Source: Baffinella frigidus | Lineage: Eukaryota; Cryptophyceae; Cryptomonadales; Baffinellaceae | Direction of reading: 5' to 3' | Assembly: GCA_026770585.1 (NCBI GenBank) | Contig: MU646533.1 | Location: forward strand, 382,141-393,367 | Length of the DNA: 11,227 bases | Part shown: positions 5,080 to 10,620 of the stretch, piece by piece | Position numbering within the stretch: the first letter of the stretch is position 1 | How the letters are laid out: each line of letters starts with the position of its first letter | Made by a program: the position numbers and the translations under genes | Notes under the pieces: model-generated | The model's input: the letters and a program-made list of their open reading frames with translations, nothing else | What the model was told of the DNA's origin: nothing | Databases searched by the model: none

Positions 5080-5294
5080 TTGTCGAAATGGGCTCCGCGC
5101 GGAAAAATTTGAGGTCAGCTCAGGCACGGATCCAACATTTTCCGGGGAGATTTGCGTTTTTGTGACATCTTGTGGGTGGGGGATGCTATTTTGGGATAAA
5201 ACCATGCCTGAGATAGCATAAAAGTTAATTTTCTGAGAAATCCGGCTCATTCCTGACCTGATCTCGATTCCGCGCGGAGCCCATTTTGACAATA
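5078..5294. mobile_element. MITE family D, about 213 bp, inserted in a stop codon copy
   Basis: Inverted ends of 27 bp with one mismatch: TATTGTCGAAATGGGCTCCG... at 5078-5104 and its complement at 5268-5294. TA is duplicated on each side (5078-5079, 5293-5294). Removing the element restores CAAGTAGCGCG, matching CAAAGTAGCGCG at the authentic gene end, so it landed in the TA of a TAG stop copy. Shorter inverted similarity continues inward (GGTCAG...CTGACC). No transposase is present; TA target and long inverted ends fit a Tc1/mariner-type non-autonomous element, which is inference. Confidence 0.85.
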
Positions 5295-5340
5295 GCGCGG
5301 GGGTCGTCGCGTCAGAGAGAGAGAGCGAGAGAGGGATAAA
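5295..5340. repeat. GA-rich patch
   Basis: GCGCGGGGGTCG is followed by a purine stretch of GAGA with a CGA interruption (5314-5335). Simple sequence next to element D's right flank. Confidence 0.6.
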
Positions 5341-5346
5341 TTTTAG

Positions 5347-5450
5347 CATCCCTTAAGTGACCAGGCCTCCAAATTTGGGGGCCTGAGGTCCTAGGCTGGT
5401 CCTAGAGCCCTACGGTAGGGCGTATGAGCCTACTGGCCACTTAAGGGCTA
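5347..5450. mobile_element. MITE family B, copy 2
   Basis: Ends TCCCTTAAGTGACCAGG (5349-5365) and CCACTTAAGGGC (5437-5448), 100 bp. Right flank TA; left flank CA, probably a mutated TA. The core CTACGGTAGGGCGTATGAGC is identical to copy 1 over about 25 bases. Non-coding. Confidence 0.82.
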
Positions 5451-5858
5451 TCATAGAGTAAACAGGCGTGTACAGTGAAGTCCTGGGCCCGAATGTTTCG
5501 AGCTAGGCCTACAGGCCCTTTAGGTCCTTTAGGTTTTGAATGCTCCCAACATATGCCAACGACACGCCCTTCCGTAGAAAGGATCTGCAGCCGTAGGCGC
5601 ATAGGACTAGGACCCTAGGGACGGTGCGTGGATTAACTAGATAATTAACGTCCACATCTCAGTTTACGGTGTGTGAACTTAATTTGTGTGACCTTAACTT
5701 CGAGTAAGCCCTGTACTCGCGAGTAACCCGTGTGGCCATGTGGCCATGTTGGTTTCGATCCGCAATAAACGCACTTTTCTCTCTCTGTACTGTAGGGAAG
5801 CAGGGCGTTCCTGCAGGATAAGTTCCAGTGTCCGCCTACGGTGGGAGTTGAAAGAACC
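5451..5858. other. Intergenic, decayed palindrome words and a duplicated block
   Basis: No gene. 5500-5640 holds scattered TAGGCCTA-, CCTTTAGG- and CCTAGG-type words resembling MITE A/B cores. GTGGCCATGTTGGTTTCGAT at 5738-5757 repeats the module at 97-116. 5796-5860 is one copy of a 65-bp duplicate with 6790-6854. Confidence 0.5.
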
Positions 5859-5860
5859 TA
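5796..5860. repeat. Dispersed duplicate block, copy 1 (pair with 6790-6854)
   Basis: GGGAAGCAGGGCGTTCCTGC and CAGTGTCCGCC...GGAG..GAAAGAACCTA match 6788-6852 (GGAAGCATGGC, CGGTGTCCGCC, GAAGAACCTA). MITE copy A4 interrupts this copy at its final TA; the other copy is uninterrupted (CCTAAAGGG). Confidence 0.75.
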
Positions 5861-5980
5861 CAGGGGTACCTAGCTCATAAGAAACTGCCCCCACCTAGGA
5901 CCCTACAGTAGGCCTATGCCTAGGGCCCTACGGTAGTCCTACGGGGGGCGGCGGTTTCTTATGAGCGAGGTACCCCTGTA
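5859..5980. mobile_element. MITE family A, copy 4 (forward)
   Basis: TA-flanked; CAGGGGTACCTAGCTCATAA...TTATGAGCGAGGTACCCCTG. The empty site is visible in the duplicate block: AGAACC-TA-AAGGG at 6845-6854 versus AGAACC-TA-element-TA-AAGGA here. Confidence 0.93.
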
Positions 5981-6493
5981 AAGGACCGAAAGGAGGAGGC
6001 AGCAGTTGCATCCTCGACGGCCGTGGCACGCTTCAGACCCCCTAGGGGTTACTCGAAATTACTCGCGAGTAATGGCACGTACTGCATCCGATGCACCCTC
6101 GCTCTCACGAGGCTTCGTTCCTCACGCACGCACATCGTAGGGTGGTCCTCGGCCCATAGGCACAGGCCTACTGTAGGCGCCGACGGCATTTTACAGGAGC
6201 CTACTGTACATAGGTTCCTACATGTAACCTAAGGAGGCTTTGGTCGGTCTGGCACTGTTGATACATTGACGCCCCGGAGAGGGCGCTCTCATCTGTAGAG
6301 GCTCACAGCTCCCTGGCCTATAGCGATATGCCTAGGCATCCAGGAATTGGAACCATTAGCTAAGGGCCCCCTGGCAGCTACATGTAGGCTCCTACATGTA
6401 CGGCAGAGCTAGACATCAGACGCACGCTCGCGCGCTCGCAGGCTTCACTCATCGCGCACACACATTGCACGCGTGAGTCCTTACCCAGAGAAG
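5981..6493. other. Intergenic, with decayed MITE-core-like sequence
   Basis: No gene recognised; short + strand ORFs lack family motifs. 6128-6180 (GTAGGGTGGTCC, CATAGGCACAGGCCTACTGT) resembles the reverse-orientation core of family A without the ends. ACATGTAGGCTCCTACATGT at 6380-6399 is an exact 20-bp palindrome, and TCCTACATGTAACCTAAGG occurs at 6219-6237. Confidence 0.45.
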
Positions 6494-6614
6494 TACAGGG
6501 GTACCTCGTCCATAAGAAACCGCCGCCCCCTAGGACCCTACAGTAGGCCTATGCTTAGGGCCCTATGGTGGTCCTAGGGGGGGGGCAGTTTCTTATGGGC
6601 GAGGTACCCCTGTA
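6494..6614. mobile_element. MITE family A, copy 5 (forward)
   Basis: TA-flanked, CAGGGGTACCTCGTCCATAA...TTATGGGCGAGGTACCCCTG. The matched change in both arms (CCAT/ATGG in place of TCAT/ATGA, differing by one base in register) keeps much of the pairing. Confidence 0.92.
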
Positions 6615-7251
6615 TGAGAGGAGGACACGACACGCTCGCGCTCGCGATCCTCTGCACCACTTTTAAAAGCACATTGGTTTTAAATAGGCCCCTCTAGCAT
6701 TCTCATGTGGTGGGTGCATCTTCTGGTCCACATGTTGATCGGTTTCTGCCGCGATCCTCTGCACCGGGGGGCCTGAATGTGATCCGAAAGGAAGCATGGC
6801 TTTTCTGCAGAACAAGCTCCGGTGTCCGCCTATGTTGGGAGCTCGAAGAACCTAAAGGGCCTAAAGGGCACAGGCTTCACTCACCACACGGAAGTTGTCG
6901 TCGTGTTTGCTGTTATCCTGTTCAATAAAGCTCCAATTGCTCCAACCACGCACGCACACCACCCCGCGGCGCTGACAGTCAGCCAGCGTGTCGCGTCCCG
7001 TGACACGTCCTATCTCACGTCCCATCTCACGTCCACCACGTCGGGATTCCACTACGAGACACGCTCGCTCTCGCCCAGGCGTCACCCATCAGGTGCGTGC
7101 GTGAGGAACGATGCGCATCGTCAGTCTGACGCACACTGACTTCATTCCTGACGCAGTACGCACGCAGTACGCACACCCCAAACGGCGCGCGCAACACGCG
7201 CTGACGCATTCAGAGGTCTGGGCCTCGAGATATCCGTCGAGACGTGTCGCC
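6615..7251. other. Intergenic, CG-rich repeats, no gene recognised
   Basis: Contains CGCTCGCGCTCGCGAT (6634-6649), the duplicate block at 6790-6854, a CCTAAAGGGCCTAAAGGG tandem (6850-6867), and loosely repeated TCTCACGTCC words (7012-7032). ORFs run across this stretch on both strands but show no conserved motif, and the residues reflect CACG/ACGC repeats. Confidence 0.45.
6790..6854. repeat. Dispersed duplicate block, copy 2 (empty site for MITE A4)
   Basis: Uninterrupted partner of 5796-5860. About three quarters of positions match by eye. It shows the pre-insertion sequence CCTAAAGGG. Confidence 0.7.
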
Positions 7252-7372
7252 TACAGGGGTACCTTGCTGATAAGAAAGCGCCCCCCCCTAGGACCCTACA
7301 GTAGCCCCATGCCTAGGGCCCTACGGTGGTCCGAAGGGGGGGGCAGTTTCTTACGAGCGAGGTACCCCTGTA
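7252..7372. mobile_element. MITE family A, copy 6 (forward)
   Basis: TA-flanked; left arm CAGGGGTACCTTGCTGATAA, right arm TTACGAGCGAGGTACCCCTG, so the arms differ at three positions: the most diverged pair of arms among the complete copies. It lies about 155 bp past the stop of the minus-strand gene. Confidence 0.92.
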
Positions 7373-7410
7373 AGTCATCCCGCGCGCCGCGTCCTGTGTC
7401 GCGTCCTACC

Positions 7411-7465
7411 CACGTCCTCAACACGTCCCCAACACGTCCCCAACACGTCCTCAACACGTCCCCAA
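7411..7465. repeat. 11-bp tandem repeat, five copies
   Basis: Units CACGTCCTCAA, CACGTCCCCAA, CACGTCCCCAA, CACGTCCTCAA, CACGTCCCCAA in register, with looser CACGTCC words on both sides. It lies in the 3' flank of the minus-strand gene. This is one of the few arrays in the window that does not use a 7-bp unit. Confidence 0.9.
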
Positions 7466-7526
7466 CACACCCATCACGTCCGGAATACAGGACGAGGTCC
7501 CTACACCCCAACCCTAACCCCAACGC

Positions 7527-7646
7527 TTACGACGAGACGGACTCCATGACGGCCTCGGCGGCCTGGAGCGACTGCGCGCGGATCGAGAGCTTCATCTCCA
7601 CGACGTTGGCCGCGGAGACGCGCAGGTCTGACCGCACCAGGACGGC
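7527..7646 (-). CDS. Terminal exon of minus-strand gene, unknown function
   Basis: On the minus strand, acceptor CTCTGTGCAG (AG at 7648-7647) is followed by 39 codons and TAA (7529-7527): AVLVRSDLRVSAANVVEMKL, then SIRAQSLQAAEAVMESVSS. GC-rich third positions contrast with the surrounding simple sequence and support coding. A diverged copy of the first half lies upstream at 7847-7914. The peptide looks helical and alanine-rich; no family is recognised. Upstream exons are proposed at 8649-8720 or 8915-8986, and 10329-10409. Confidence 0.65.
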   Translation of the reverse strand, partial: AVLVRSDLRVSAANVVEMKLSIRAQSLQAAEAVMESVSS

Positions 7647-7702
7647 CTGCACAGAGGGGAGAGGGGTCAGGGTTTCGGTTCAGGTTCAGGGTTTACGTAT
7701 TA

Positions 7703-7734
7703 GTATATATATAATAATATAATAATAATAATAA

Positions 7735-7772
<38 letters not shown>

Positions 7773-7835
7773 GTGTATGTATGTGTGTATGTATGTATGT
7801 ATGTATGTATGTATGTATAATATGTATAATATAAC
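7703..7835. repeat. AT-rich microsatellite block: TAA, TA, TATG
   Basis: Three simple repeats in series: (TAA)n at about 7710-7738, (TA)n at 7739-7767, and (TATG)n at about 7773-7818. It separates the terminal exon from its upstream partial copy, inside the last intron of the minus-strand gene. Confidence 0.95.
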
Positions 7836-7846
7836 ACAGGTTACGA

Positions 7847-7914
7847 GGATCGAGAGAGTCATCTCCACGACGTTGGCCGCGGAGACGCGCAGGTACAACC
7901 GCACGAGCACCGCA
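7847..7914 (-). pseudogene. Acceptor-side copy of the minus-strand terminal exon
   Basis: On the minus strand it reads VLVRLYLRVSAANVVEMTLS and ILVT, matching the first 22 or so codons of the terminal exon with a few changes, then diverges before the stop. The acceptor CAG is not preserved (GCGG at the equivalent place). It lies upstream in the coding direction and keeps the 5' half. Confidence 0.75.
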
Positions 7915-7932
7915 TGATTTGGGGTTACGGGT

Positions 7933-8053
7933 TACAGGGGTACCTCGCTCATAAGAAACCAACCCCCCCTATGACCCTACAGTAGGACTATGCCTAGGGC
8001 CCTACGGTGGTCCTAGGGGGGGGGCAGTTTCTTATGAGCGAGGTACCCCTGTA
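7933..8053. mobile_element. MITE family A, copy 7 (forward)
   Basis: TA-flanked; CAGGGGTACCTCGCTCATAA at the left end and the exact complement at the right. Inserted in heptad-rich intron (GGGTTACGGGT-TA / TA-TGCTTG). Confidence 0.93.
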
Positions 8054-8073
8054 TGCTTGAACAGGGTTCAGGG

Positions 8074-8145
8074 TTGGGGGTTGGGGGTTGGGGGTTGGGG
8101 GTTGGGGGTTGGGGGTTCGGGTTAGGGGTTAGGGGTTAGGATTCA
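8074..8145. repeat. Heptad array, TTGGGGG then TTAGGGG
   Basis: Six pure TTGGGGG units (8074-8115), then TTCGGG, TTAGGGG, TTAGGGG, TTAGG. The dense runs of five G on the + strand make G-quadruplex formation plausible. On the coding (minus) strand of the host gene the repeat is C-rich. Confidence 0.95.
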
Positions 8146-8310
8146 GGGGTGGTGGTGGGGGACGGTAAGGGTTTGGGGATTAGGGTTCACGGTTTAGGGT
8201 TGAGGGGTTCGGACCTGCTCCCCGAGCATCTCACACCTGAGAGGAGGAGGGGAGGGGGGGACACCCTAAACCGCAACCTCTGCAACCGAAACCCTACACG
8301 GTCAACCCTC
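8146..8310 (-). other. Intron with a 22-nt exon-edge fragment
   Basis: G-rich heptads to about 8210. Then 8215-8236, a minus-strand fragment ending GGGGAGCAG|GTCC like the 3' end of the 72-nt exon and preceded by CTCCTCCTCTCAG: a micro-exon-like relic with both splice dinucleotides. 8262-8306 holds CCCTAAA-like words in the opposite strand orientation to the rest of this gene. Confidence 0.5.
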
Positions 8311-8410
8311 TACCACGTTGAGAGGAGAGAGAACGTGCACGGCGAGACTTCGAGATCGGGATTTCAGGATTTAGGGGTCATGGCATGGTTGAGGGTTGAG
8401 GGGTGAGGAC

Positions 8411-8440
8411 CTGCTCGCCGAGCATCATGTCAGAGAGGAG
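8411..8440 (-). pseudogene. Donor-side copy of the 72-nt exon
   Basis: On the minus strand, CTCTGACATGATGCTCGGCG then AGCAG|GTCC copies the last seven or eight codons (MMLGEQ) and donor of the exon at 8649-8720. The 5' part is replaced by CCTCC repeats. Confidence 0.7.
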
Positions 8441-8532
8441 GAGGGGAGGGGAGAGGAGGAGCAGGGAGGAGGAGGAGGAGGAGGAGGAGAAGGAGGAGAA
8501 GGAGGAGGAGGGGGAGGAGGAGGAGGATCCCG
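8430..8532. repeat. GGA/GGAGG purine tract
   Basis: About 100 bases of almost pure purine on the + strand (GGAGGAGG with occasional AGGAG). On the coding strand it is a long CCT polypyrimidine tract directly upstream of the two donor-side relics at 8411 and 8215, so it could mimic an acceptor tract. Confidence 0.95.
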
Positions 8533-8648
8533 GAGGAGAGAAGGAGTGTGAACGCTACAAGTCCTCATAACCTTGCGTCCTTCGACGCCCTTAGAGCCTA
8601 GATACCCACAAGGAGCGGAGGCTTGTAGGAGGGGGGCATGGAAGGGAC
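8533..8648. other. Intron, short repeat echo
   Basis: No gene. CTACAAGTCCT at 8555-8565 repeats the word in the 31-bp array at the left end of the window (5-15), 8.5 kb away. Confidence 0.4.
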
Positions 8649-8720
8649 CTGCTCGCCGAGCATCATGCCAGAGAGGAGGAGGCGGTGGCTGCGCGCGGCC
8701 GACGACACCGTCGCAGACCC
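8649..8720 (-). CDS. 72-nt internal exon, copy 2 (minus-strand gene)
   Basis: On the minus strand, ACCAG|GGG ... GAGCAG|GTCCC; 24 codons: GSATVSSAARSHRLLLSGMM then LGEQ. Both splice dinucleotides and phase 0 are kept. It is the second of two near-identical copies; the other is at 8915-8986. Its acceptor is preceded by a long GA tract on the coding strand, a poor acceptor context, so the other copy may be the one used. It could be a constitutive duplicate, a mutually exclusive exon, or a dead copy. No domain recognised. Confidence 0.55.
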
Positions 8721-8722
8721 CT

Positions 8723-8723
<1 letters not shown>

Positions 8724-8760
<37 letters not shown>

Positions 8761-8773
8761 TCTCTCTCTCTCT
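8724..8773. repeat. CT microsatellite
   Basis: Near-pure (CT)n on the + strand, (GA)n on the coding strand of the host gene, abutting the acceptor of exon copy 2. In the left part of the window CT tracts are on the coding strand instead. Confidence 0.95.
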
Positions 8774-8783
8774 GACTCCTCTC

Positions 8784-8812
8784 AGACTTCTGTGGACCCC
8801 TAGTGTGTCGCG
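8784..8812 (-). pseudogene. Acceptor-side fragment of the 72-nt exon
   Basis: CTTCTGTGGACCCCTAGTGT on the + strand parallels GTCTGCGACCCCTGTTGTG at 8976-8994. On the minus strand it is the acceptor (..CTAG|GGG) and first codons only. Confidence 0.5.
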
Positions 8813-8914
8813 CGCACGGAGCCCTGTCCAGCTCCAAAACGTTCGCTTCGCGCATCCCTCACCCCCAAACCCTACACTCCAAAGAGACGGCGGCTGCCTC
8901 TGAAAGGGGTAGAC

Positions 8915-8986
8915 CTGCTCGCCGAGCATCATGCCAGAGAGAAGGAGGCGGTGGCTGCGCGCGGCCGACGACACCGTCTGCGACCC
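8915..8986 (-). CDS. 72-nt internal exon, copy 1 (minus-strand gene)
   Basis: On the minus strand, CAACAG|GGG ... GAGCAG|GTCTA; 24 codons: GSQTVSSAARSHRLLLSGMM then LGEQ. It differs from copy 2 by one amino acid (Q for A at codon 3) and a silent change. The coding sequence is conserved while the intron around it is not, which favours recent duplication or conversion. Helical serine/leucine-rich peptide, no known family. Together with the 81-nt exon upstream and the terminal exon it makes one in-phase 3' gene end. Confidence 0.6.
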
Positions 8987-9048
8987 CTGTTGTGCGCGTT
9001 TGGTGTTCAGGGTTTTGGAATATGGTCAACGTTTCAGAATTTGGGCGA

Positions 9049-9067
9049 CCACCGTCTGCGACCCCTG
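9049..9067 (-). pseudogene. Acceptor-side fragment of the 72-nt exon
   Basis: ACCACCGTCTGCGACCCCTG then TTGTG repeats the acceptor and first codons of exon copy 1 (8970-8994), including the upstream TTGGTGTT flank. The remainder of the exon is missing. Confidence 0.7.
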
Positions 9068-9138
9068 TTGTGTGCGGTTGGTGTTTACGACCAATCCTCC
9101 CGAAGTTTAGGGTTCTAAAACCGACCAATCCTCTTGAA

Positions 9139-9160
9139 GGGTACGAGACAGTCTGCGACC
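9139..9160 (-). pseudogene. Acceptor-side fragment of the 72-nt exon
   Basis: ACAGTCTGCGACCCCTGGTG repeats the exon start and acceptor. The segment at 9139-9158 also has an exact inverted partner at 9405-9424. Confidence 0.65.
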
Positions 9161-9302
9161 CCTGGTGTGTCGCAGGGGTGAGTGTTCAGGTTGGGAGTCG
9201 ATCCAAACGATACTGGCCGACTGACCTTAAAACCCCAAATCCTCATCACCAAACCCTAAATCCGGGCAGGATGTCTAGGGTTTCGGGTTTGAGCGTGCGA
9301 CG

Positions 9303-9321
9303 AGACGGTCTGCGACCCCTG
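9303..9321 (-). pseudogene. Acceptor-side fragment of the 72-nt exon
   Basis: GAGACGGTCTGCGACCCCTG and TTGTGTCG repeat the exon start and acceptor again. A further very short echo (GAGACCCCTGGTGTGTTC) is at 9623-9640. Confidence 0.65.
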
Positions 9322-9404
9322 TTGTGTCGGGGTTTGGTGGTCAGGGTTTTAGAACAGGGGTCGCCCCAATTCTGAAACGTAAACCCGAACCAGACTGCCA
9401 GGGA

Positions 9405-9424
9405 TCGCAGACTGTCTCGTACCC
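9405..9424. repeat. Inverted 20-bp copy of 9139-9158
   Basis: TCGCAGACTGTCTCGTACCC is the exact reverse complement of 9139-9158, 246 bp away. It is an exon-junction fragment in the opposite orientation, the only inverted exon-edge copy noticed in the window. Confidence 0.85.
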
Positions 9425-9443
9425 GCCTGTCGGGTGCAGGGGT

Positions 9444-9565
9444 TACAGGGGTACCTCGCTCATAAGAAACCGCCACCCCCTAGGACCCTACAGTAGGCCT
9501 ACGCCTAGGGCCCTATGGTGGTCCTAGGGGGGGGGGCGGTTTCTTATGAGCGAGGTACCCCTGTA
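9444..9565. mobile_element. MITE family A, copy 8 (forward)
   Basis: TA-flanked; perfect terminal arms CAGGGGTACCTCGCTCATAA and complement, with a core GGACCCTACAGTAGGCCTAC. One of the least diverged copies. Confidence 0.94.
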
Positions 9566-9655
9566 GGCTTCCAGCATGCTGTGGAGGGCGCAGGGTTTAG
9601 AGTTTAGGGATTCAGGATTTGGGAGACCCCTGGTGTGTTCAGGGTTTAAGGTTCC

Positions 9656-9714
9656 AGAATAGGGTTTGGGGTTTGGGGTTTGGGGTTTGGGGTTTGGGGT
9701 TTGGGGTTTGGGGT
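9656..9714. repeat. Heptad array, TTTGGGG
   Basis: About seven uninterrupted TTTGGGG units ending at the TA where MITE copy A9 is inserted. G-rich on the + strand, C-rich on the coding strand. Confidence 0.95.
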
Positions 9715-9715
9715 G

Positions 9716-9836
9716 TACAGGGGTACCTCGCTCATCAGAAACGCCCACCCCCCTAGGACCACCATAGGTCCCTAGGCATAGTCCTACTGTAGGGTCCTGG
9801 GAGGAGGCGGTTCCTTATGAACGAGGTACCCCTGTA
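9716..9836. mobile_element. MITE family A, copy 9 (reverse), inserted at a splice-donor copy
   Basis: TA-flanked; CAGGGGTACCTCGCTCATCA...CGAGGTACCCCTG. Core orientation GGACCACCATAGGTCCCTA (reverse). The right-hand TA is the TA of the GTAC donor of an 81-nt-exon fragment (9834-9837), so the insertion falls right at a donor-site copy. Confidence 0.92.
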
Positions 9837-9837
9837 C

Positions 9838-9873
9838 CTCGCAGGGGTCCACGGCGAGGATTTCGAGGAGGGT
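9838..9873 (-). pseudogene. Donor-side copy of the 81-nt exon
   Basis: CTCGCAGGGGTCCACGGCGA then GGATTTCGAGGA on the + strand; minus-strand reading gives an EILAVDPCE-like end followed by GTAC. The 5' part of the exon is replaced by heptads. Confidence 0.7.
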
Positions 9874-9961
9874 TTCGGGTTTCGGGTTTTGGGTTTCAGG
9901 TTCCAGGTTCCAGGTTCCAGGTTTCAGGTTCCAGGTTCCAGGTTCCAGGTTCCAGGTTTGG
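9871..9961. repeat. Heptad array, GGTTYNN (13 units)
   Basis: Thirteen 7-bp units in strict register: GGTTTCG, GGTTTCG, GGTTTTG, GGTTTCA, then GGTTCCA and GGTTTCA variants, last GGTTTGG. The register is kept while the word drifts from telomere-like to GGTTCCA. Confidence 0.92.
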
Positions 9962-9982
9962 TTTTTTTTTGGGGGGGGGTAC

Positions 9983-10014
9983 CTCGCAGGAGTCCATGGC
10001 GAGGATCTCGAGAA
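9983..10014 (-). pseudogene. Donor-side copy of the 81-nt exon
   Basis: CTCGCAGGAGTCCATGGCGA and GGATCTCGAGAAGA on the + strand, next to a GTAC donor (9979-9982) on the minus strand. It retains about nine codons of the exon end. A run of T and a run of G (9962-9979) precede it. Confidence 0.7.
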
Positions 10015-10118
10015 GATTTTAGGGTTTTAGGGTTTGAGGGTTTGTGGGGTTTAGGCTTGGGGTTTCGGGGTCGTTCACGTTGGTTTTAGGGGTTTAGGTT
10101 CCGGGTTTCGACTCGTAC
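10015..10118. repeat. Degenerate G-rich heptads
   Basis: TTTTAGGG, TTTGAGGG, TTTGTGGGG and similar words fill this interval; the 7-bp register slips several times. It ends at a short donor echo, CGTACCTCGCAGGGGTC (10114-10130). Confidence 0.7.
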
Positions 10119-10224
10119 CTCGCAGGGGTCAGGAGTTTGGGGGTTTAAGATTTTAGGGTTTTAGATTTGGGGTTTAGGGGTTGTTTAGGGGTTGTTTAGG
10201 AGTTGTTTAGGGGTTGGGGGGTAC

Positions 10225-10258
10225 CTCGCAGGGGTCCATGGCGAGGATCTCGAGAAGC
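10225..10258 (-). pseudogene. Donor-side copy of the 81-nt exon
   Basis: CTCGCAGGGGTCCATGGCGA and GGATCTCGAGAAGCG with GTAC donor at 10221-10224 (minus strand): the last 11 codons (LLEILAMDPCE-like). The closest donor-side copy to the intact exon, which starts 71 bases further right. Confidence 0.75.
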
Positions 10259-10328
10259 GTTTCAGGGTTAGGGTTTCGGGTTTCCAGTTCCACGTTCCAG
10301 GTCCCAGGTTCCGGGGTTCGCGTCGTAC

Positions 10329-10409
10329 CTCGCAGGGGTCCATGGTGAGGATCTCCAGGAGCGCGGCGACCGCCTCGGGAATGCTCTTGTACTTGTCTAG
10401 CCGGAAAAC
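10329..10409 (-). CDS. 81-nt internal exon (minus-strand gene)
   Basis: On the minus strand, CCGGCAG|GTT ... TGCGAG|GTACGACG; 27 codons: VFRLDKYKSIPEAVAALLEI then LTMDPCE. Phase 0 at both ends and GC-rich third positions. The sequence looks like an amphipathic helix with a Pro cap (SIPEAVAALLEIL). No family is recognised. At least four donor-side fragments lie downstream in the coding direction and two acceptor-side fragments upstream; this is the only copy intact at both edges. It would splice to the 72-nt exon(s) at 8986 or 8720. Confidence 0.65.
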
Positions 10410-10433
10410 CTGCCGGGTGACAGGGTGGGTGCG

Positions 10434-10510
10434 GTGTGAGGTGTGAGGTGTGAGGTGTGAGGTGTGAGGTGTGAGGTGTGAGGTGTGAGGTGTGAGGTGT
10501 GAGGTGTGAG
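10434..10510. repeat. Heptad array, GTGTGAG (11 units)
   Basis: Eleven perfect 7-bp units GTGTGAG. The word is unlike a telomere repeat, yet the unit length is again seven. It lies immediately upstream of the 81-nt exon's acceptor; the coding strand reads CTCACAC, pyrimidine-rich. Confidence 0.97.
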
Positions 10511-10620
10511 GTGAGGGCGAGGGGCGGAGTGAGGAAGTTGTCGGGGGTCATGCATGACCCACGCGGTGTGGAGGATCCGTGAGACCCTGAACCCTAACCC
10601 CCAAAATGTTCAGTGAAGGA
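10511..10620. other. Intron, short palindrome
   Basis: No gene. GGGTCATGCATGACCC (10545-10560) is a 16-bp palindrome. 10582-10604 holds CCCTGAACCCTAACCCCC, a C-rich heptad pair opposite to the usual strand of this gene. Confidence 0.5.

Noticed and set aside
4978-5349. 123-residue minus-strand open frame
   Set aside because: It lies mostly across element D and its flanks; the open frame is not matched by any recognisable domain or transposase motif.
5730-5765. tRNA-like or SINE A/B box (TGGCCATGTGG and GGTTTCGATCC)
   Set aside because: The boxes are too close together, the B box has an extra base, and no cloverleaf can be drawn; likewise at 405-420.
6921-6930. AATAAA as a poly(A) signal for a + strand gene
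   Set aside because: No + strand exon is recognised upstream within the intergenic stretch; chance occurrence is likely.
7111-7722. 203-residue + strand open frame
   Set aside because: It crosses MITE A6, the 11-bp repeats and the antisense of the minus-strand terminal exon; no coherent domain.
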